A DNA stretch of 64,000 bases from Diplonema papillatum (lineage: Eukaryota; Euglenozoa; Diplonemea; Diplonemida; Diplonemidae): contig JAPJBO010000912.1 of NCBI GenBank assembly GCA_030068145.1, forward strand, positions 27,202 through 91,201, given 5' to 3'. Made by a program: the position numbers and the translations under genes. The notes beneath the pieces are model-generated. The model did not search any database and was not told where the DNA came from. It saw only the letters and a list, made by a program, of their open reading frames with translations. Below are positions 60,351 through 64,000 of the stretch, piece after piece; position 1 is the first letter of the stretch; every line of letters begins with the position of its first letter.

Positions 60351-61690
60351 CAGATCTTAGAGGATTAATATATCCGACGAATACCTAACACTCGTACAAG
60401 GTTAAATATCCCCGTCGCTAGCCCGAAACATCGTAACTTCACTTGTGACAAACACATCGAATCACTGCCCGACCTTTCTACTTTCGATTTATGCATCATC
60501 CGCGACGGTGAAGACGAAGCAACAGACAGAGCCAGTATACGCAGTAGGAGGAGGATGTATTACGCTTGTTTCAAGGATACGCGGGAGGTGCTTTTTCGGG
60601 CCCAGTTGGATAACAATGGTAACTCCATTGCAAACGAAGAATCCAACTCGATTCAATTGCATCCAACAAAAAAAAAAAATGCAACACAAACTTTAACTCT
60701 AACAATGGGTAGCCGCCATAGGAAATGAGAGCGCGCTCGAAATATGTTAAATCGTCGGCAAGAGACATATATAGGTACTTGCACTCGAATAAAGACGCAC
60801 CCGCGCACCAGTACGGCGTTGAGTACACCGTCCCACGCACGTTCTTGCAAGGGCACCCTATTAAAAATGTCCGACTATTTTCAAATTCCCCTAATATGTC
60901 CGTCATATTTTCATTTGACACCGTAGTTTCGAAATGCCCTTTACATGTCCGACATATTTTCAGAATGCCCCACCTCCTTCCACGGTTCTTGCAATCACCC
61001 GTTTCGGACCGCAGCCCTGGCGGCGGCCGCCAAGCACGCTCCCACAAAAAGCCGCTGGGCGCGCTTGTTCAACGAGGCCGCGAAAAAAGAACGAAGAAAC
61101 GCGAGAAGAAAAAAAAAAGAAGAAAAGAAAGAACCCCGCTGCAGATACCGAAGGAAGGCAGCTCCTTATGCGTTTCTTTTCTGTCTTCCCTCGTCGATCC
61201 GAGCTAGTCTTTTGCAAGGTGACCCCCCGTGGAGCATGTCTCGCCGACAAACGTGTTCTTCCTTCTACCTTTTCGGCTGCTCTCTCCAGAACAATGTAGA
61301 ATACAGCATCCAGGCTCATCTCTCCACGCGTATCTTCCGCAGGGCTTCCCGCGGGAAAGTGTTGCTTGCGTGGCGGCGGTGGCTTGGAAGGGTTTACCAA
61401 TTCCTAACCAGGTCCAAAAATACACTGAAAAAGTGGGGCCCGAGATCGCTTTCCTCGGGAACGTGAACTCGGTGTCGGTCGCAAGAGTCATGGAAATGGC
61501 AAGACATAGGAAATAGAAGCGCGCGCTAAAATAAGTCGAATAGTTGGGGTGGCCGGCTACATGGGAGACACACCAAATTTCACAAAAATTCCGATGTCTT
61601 TCACATGGTATCACCAGTCGCTCTTGGGAACGTATGTGTATGAAAGTGGAACCACGTGAGACACTGTGAAACACTGTGAAAAAGCGTGTG
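60351..61690. other. Intergenic, no gene recognised
   Basis: Carries a piece of the GTTGAGTACACC...CACGTTCTTGCAA family (60812-60850), repeated ATGTCCGACATATTTTCA motifs (60865-60962), purine-rich DNA (61082-61135), and a direct ACACTGTGAAA repeat at 61658-61682 at the LINE border. ORFs in several frames look random. Confidence 0.4.
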
Positions 61691-64000
61691 CTTCGACCGG
61701 GTACCGCAGGGGATCGTTCTCCGGCTCGCCGAAGAGATGGGCCTCGACGCGCGCATCCTGCGCCCCCTGCGCGCCATGTACCGCGGCATGAAGCGACGGT
61801 TCAAGCTGCCGCTCGGCGTGGGCTCCGAGTTTGAGGTCACCAACGGTATCTTGCAGGGGTGCCCACTTTCGGTGATCCTCATCAACGCCTTGCTGTCGAT
61901 TGTGCTCCGAGCGGTGTCGGCGCGCGTACCGGAGGTTTCGTCGGAGTCGCTGGCGGATGATGCCACGCTCTTCGCGGCGGCGGAAGCCGAGCTGCAGCAG
62001 GCGGTCGACATCGTCGCGCGGTTCTGTGCCCTGACCGGGATGCGCCTGAACATGGCGAAAACCTTGGCGATGGGCATCCATGCGGGCTCGACGCAACAGC
62101 GCAGGCGGCGTCCGTACGCCAGCGCGGTGAAGGTGGACGGCGAGGCCATAGCGACGGCGACGGCTGCGAAGATCCTCGGGGTGCGAACGAGTGTGGAGAG
62201 CGTCCAAACGGGTCGGGCCAACGATGCGCGTCTGAGCGCACATGACGGTCTGATAGACAGGCTGGGCACCTCGAAGCTTCCGTTCGATGTCCGCTGCGAG
62301 GTGGCGAGTTCGAACGTGCTCAGCAGTGTCCTTACCGGGTGCTCCTACGAGACGTACACGCAGACGCGCCTGAAGGGACTCCGGACGCGGATCGTGAGGG
62401 GCGCTTTTGGGAGCAAGCACCCGTCGAGGAACGTGACGGCGGTGCTATCGATCTTGGCGAAGGGTCACCGTCTGGATCCGATGATCGCTCGGCCGTACAG
62501 GATTCTGTGCGCGTTATTCGACACCTGCGAGCGGCTGCCACGCGTGTGTGCGCGCATGCGGAACATCGTGAGGTTGTACGAGCGGCACGAAACGTTTTTG
62601 CCGAGGGCGCGCCTGGGGCCGGTAGGGATCGCCATTGCGGATGGGCTGTCGGTCGCGGGCATTGGCTTCGAGGGCGGGGATCTCTGTTCTGCGGCGCTGG
62701 GGGGTCGTCGGCTTCTCGGCATGCAGCGAGGCGAGAGGCACCACGTCGTCCGAGCGCAGCTGCGGCGGAAGGTGTGGATGCAGCTTGCGCGACAGCGGCC
62801 TTCGTACGACGGAGTGCAGGCCGGGGTAGACTGCGGGCGCACGAACGGGCTGCGTCTGACGGCGGCCGACGGCAGTGTGAGGCGCGCGCTGACCGTCATC
62901 CTGTCCGGGGGTGTTTTCCTTGCGGCTCGGTGGGGGCGGAATGCGCGTGCGGGGGAAGAGGCGGCGGGATCGGAAGGTTCGGCGAGCTCTCCCGCGTCAA
63001 CGACGGCGTCGTCGACGACGTCGACCGCATCAGATGCGTCCGGTAGCTTCGACGAGCAGGCTGGCGAAGACGGAGGCTCCTCCACGGGTGAGCGGCGCCC
63101 GCCGCCGGACCGGTGTTGCAGGGACTGTGACCGCCACGCCCACGACACGGCGGATCACTTGTGGTGGGAGTGCCCTGCGTACGACGAGATTCGCCGCCGC
63201 CCCTGCTTTGCTGAGCTCATGCGGGCGGACCGTGCGCGGTGGCCGTCTTGTACGCGCGTGCACGGGGTAATCGTGGAAGGCGCGCCGGTCGACGCGGCGG
63301 CCTTGCACCATTTCATGGCGTCGGTGTACGTGGCGCGCGAAGAGTCAGAGCGTGGCCGTCTGGCAGCGGTACAGCCGATCCACCCCTGGAGGGCGGCAAC
63401 GTCGCGGCCGGCGGTCCGACACCTGTTTGACTTCGGGCGCCTACCGGATGAGCCGCCGAAGTGGCCGTATGGGGGACGGACGATGCGGGCGATGAAGGGC
63501 TGGCTGTCGGCATTGCAGTGGACGGACACTGGCGAAGTGTCGAACATCGAGTTGGCCGTCGACTTCGAGGTCTTCACCGGGCACGACATCCTGGGCCCCC
63601 CGAACCTCGCCGCCAACCGAAGGGGAAAAACCCTTTGGACGATGCTAGCGACGCTGTGCCGCCTGTGTCGGGAACTGCAGCTGCCGTCGCCGCTTCCGGC
63701 CGAGCGGAAGGACCGGGTGGGCTCGATGAGGACGCTGGGGGCGCCGATGCTGTGGGGTGGTCTGACACCGCGGCCACATTTCGCTGGGGGGGAGGAGACG
63801 TTCGAAGTCTTGGAGATGAACTTCCCGCGTGCGGCGCTCGGGGACGGGAAGAACTGGGGCGGGGACGTGTTCCCGCTCTATGACGCGACGAGGCGAGCGC
63901 AGCGTTCGGCGCGCTGGGCCGAGCCCACACCAATGCCGCAACGACCACGCCTCCCGGTGCTCGTCCCGGAGTCGCAGGCAGACCCCCTGCTCCGCTCACA
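61691..64000 (+). mobile_element. 5'-truncated LINE copy (RT, CCHC, C-terminal region), open to the window edge
   Basis: A single frame (TTC GAC CGG GTA CCG...) is open from 61691 to the last base, about 770 codons, starting inside the RT at FDRVPQGIVLRLAEEMGLD. RT boxes: NGILQGCPLSVILINALL and SLADDATLF, where leucine stands in place of the usual F/Y of the xxDD box. Later CCRDCDRHAHDTADHLWWEC matches the CCHC motif of the LINE at 41323, and NIELAVDFEVFTGHD matches its LELAVDFELTTGER. Same broad clade, different family. The RNase H domain is not reached or is absent. A serine/alanine-rich insert lies at about 62960-63080. Confidence 0.85.

Overview
The window is a repeat-laden piece of a nuclear genome from a unicellular eukaryote. 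The signs are spliced coding blocks, animal/protist-type domains (EF-hand, SAM plus sphingomyelin-synthase core), an 18S rRNA fragment and dense transposable elements. An alveolate-like protist (chromerid or dinoflagellate relatives) is my best guess from the style of the proteins, but this is inference and no marker settles it. Most of the 64 kb is mobile DNA, dead mobile DNA and tandem repeats; about four host loci can be supported.

Layout. 1-4.3 kb: right part of a DIRS-like tyrosine-recombinase retroelement (RT-RNase H ORF, recombinase ORF, two 341-bp direct repeats). 4.3-6.0 kb: inverted-repeat DNA transposon with TTA target duplication. 6.0-8.9 kb: low-complexity DNA, a small TA-flanked MITE and an octanucleotide array. 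8.9-14.7 kb: a hAT transposon with 13-bp ends, an 8-bp target duplication, a 918-aa transposase and further inverted-repeat insertions inside it. 14.8-25.1 kb: a four-exon EF-hand gene whose introns hold CT microsatellites, a 2.6-kb RT element with split direct repeats, a decayed Mutator-like element carrying a short retroposon, and two minisatellites. 25-31 kb: MITEs, hairpins, an 18S rRNA fragment and a 154-bp tandem array. 31.1-32.9 kb: alanine-rich host coding block. 33-39.5 kb: minisatellites, hairpins, a Crypton-like remnant and a satellite. 39.5-47.0 kb: an apparently complete two-ORF LINE (coiled coil and Tudor-like ORF1; OTU protease, APE endonuclease, RT and RNase H in ORF2) sitting inside the satellite. 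47.4-49.7 kb: a second alanine/leucine-rich host coding block followed by two decayed copies of its 3' end, then a broken recombinase copy. 53.0-54.2 kb: an intronless SAM-domain sphingomyelin-synthase-related gene. 54-61.7 kb: MITEs, hairpins and 0.4-kb tandem units. 61.7-64 kb: a 5'-truncated LINE of the same broad type as the first, running off the window.

The most informative observations are: the split direct repeats of the 15.6-18.2 kb element, whose 3-bp CTC junction matches the (CT)n tract it sits in; the OTU/Tudor-like domain set of the LINE and its clean insertion at one point of a satellite monomer; the exact target duplications of the hAT element and of the short retroposon; and the phase-consistent reassembly of the EF-hand gene across about 10 kb of inserted DNA. 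The retroelements of the DIRS type are described as fossils only.
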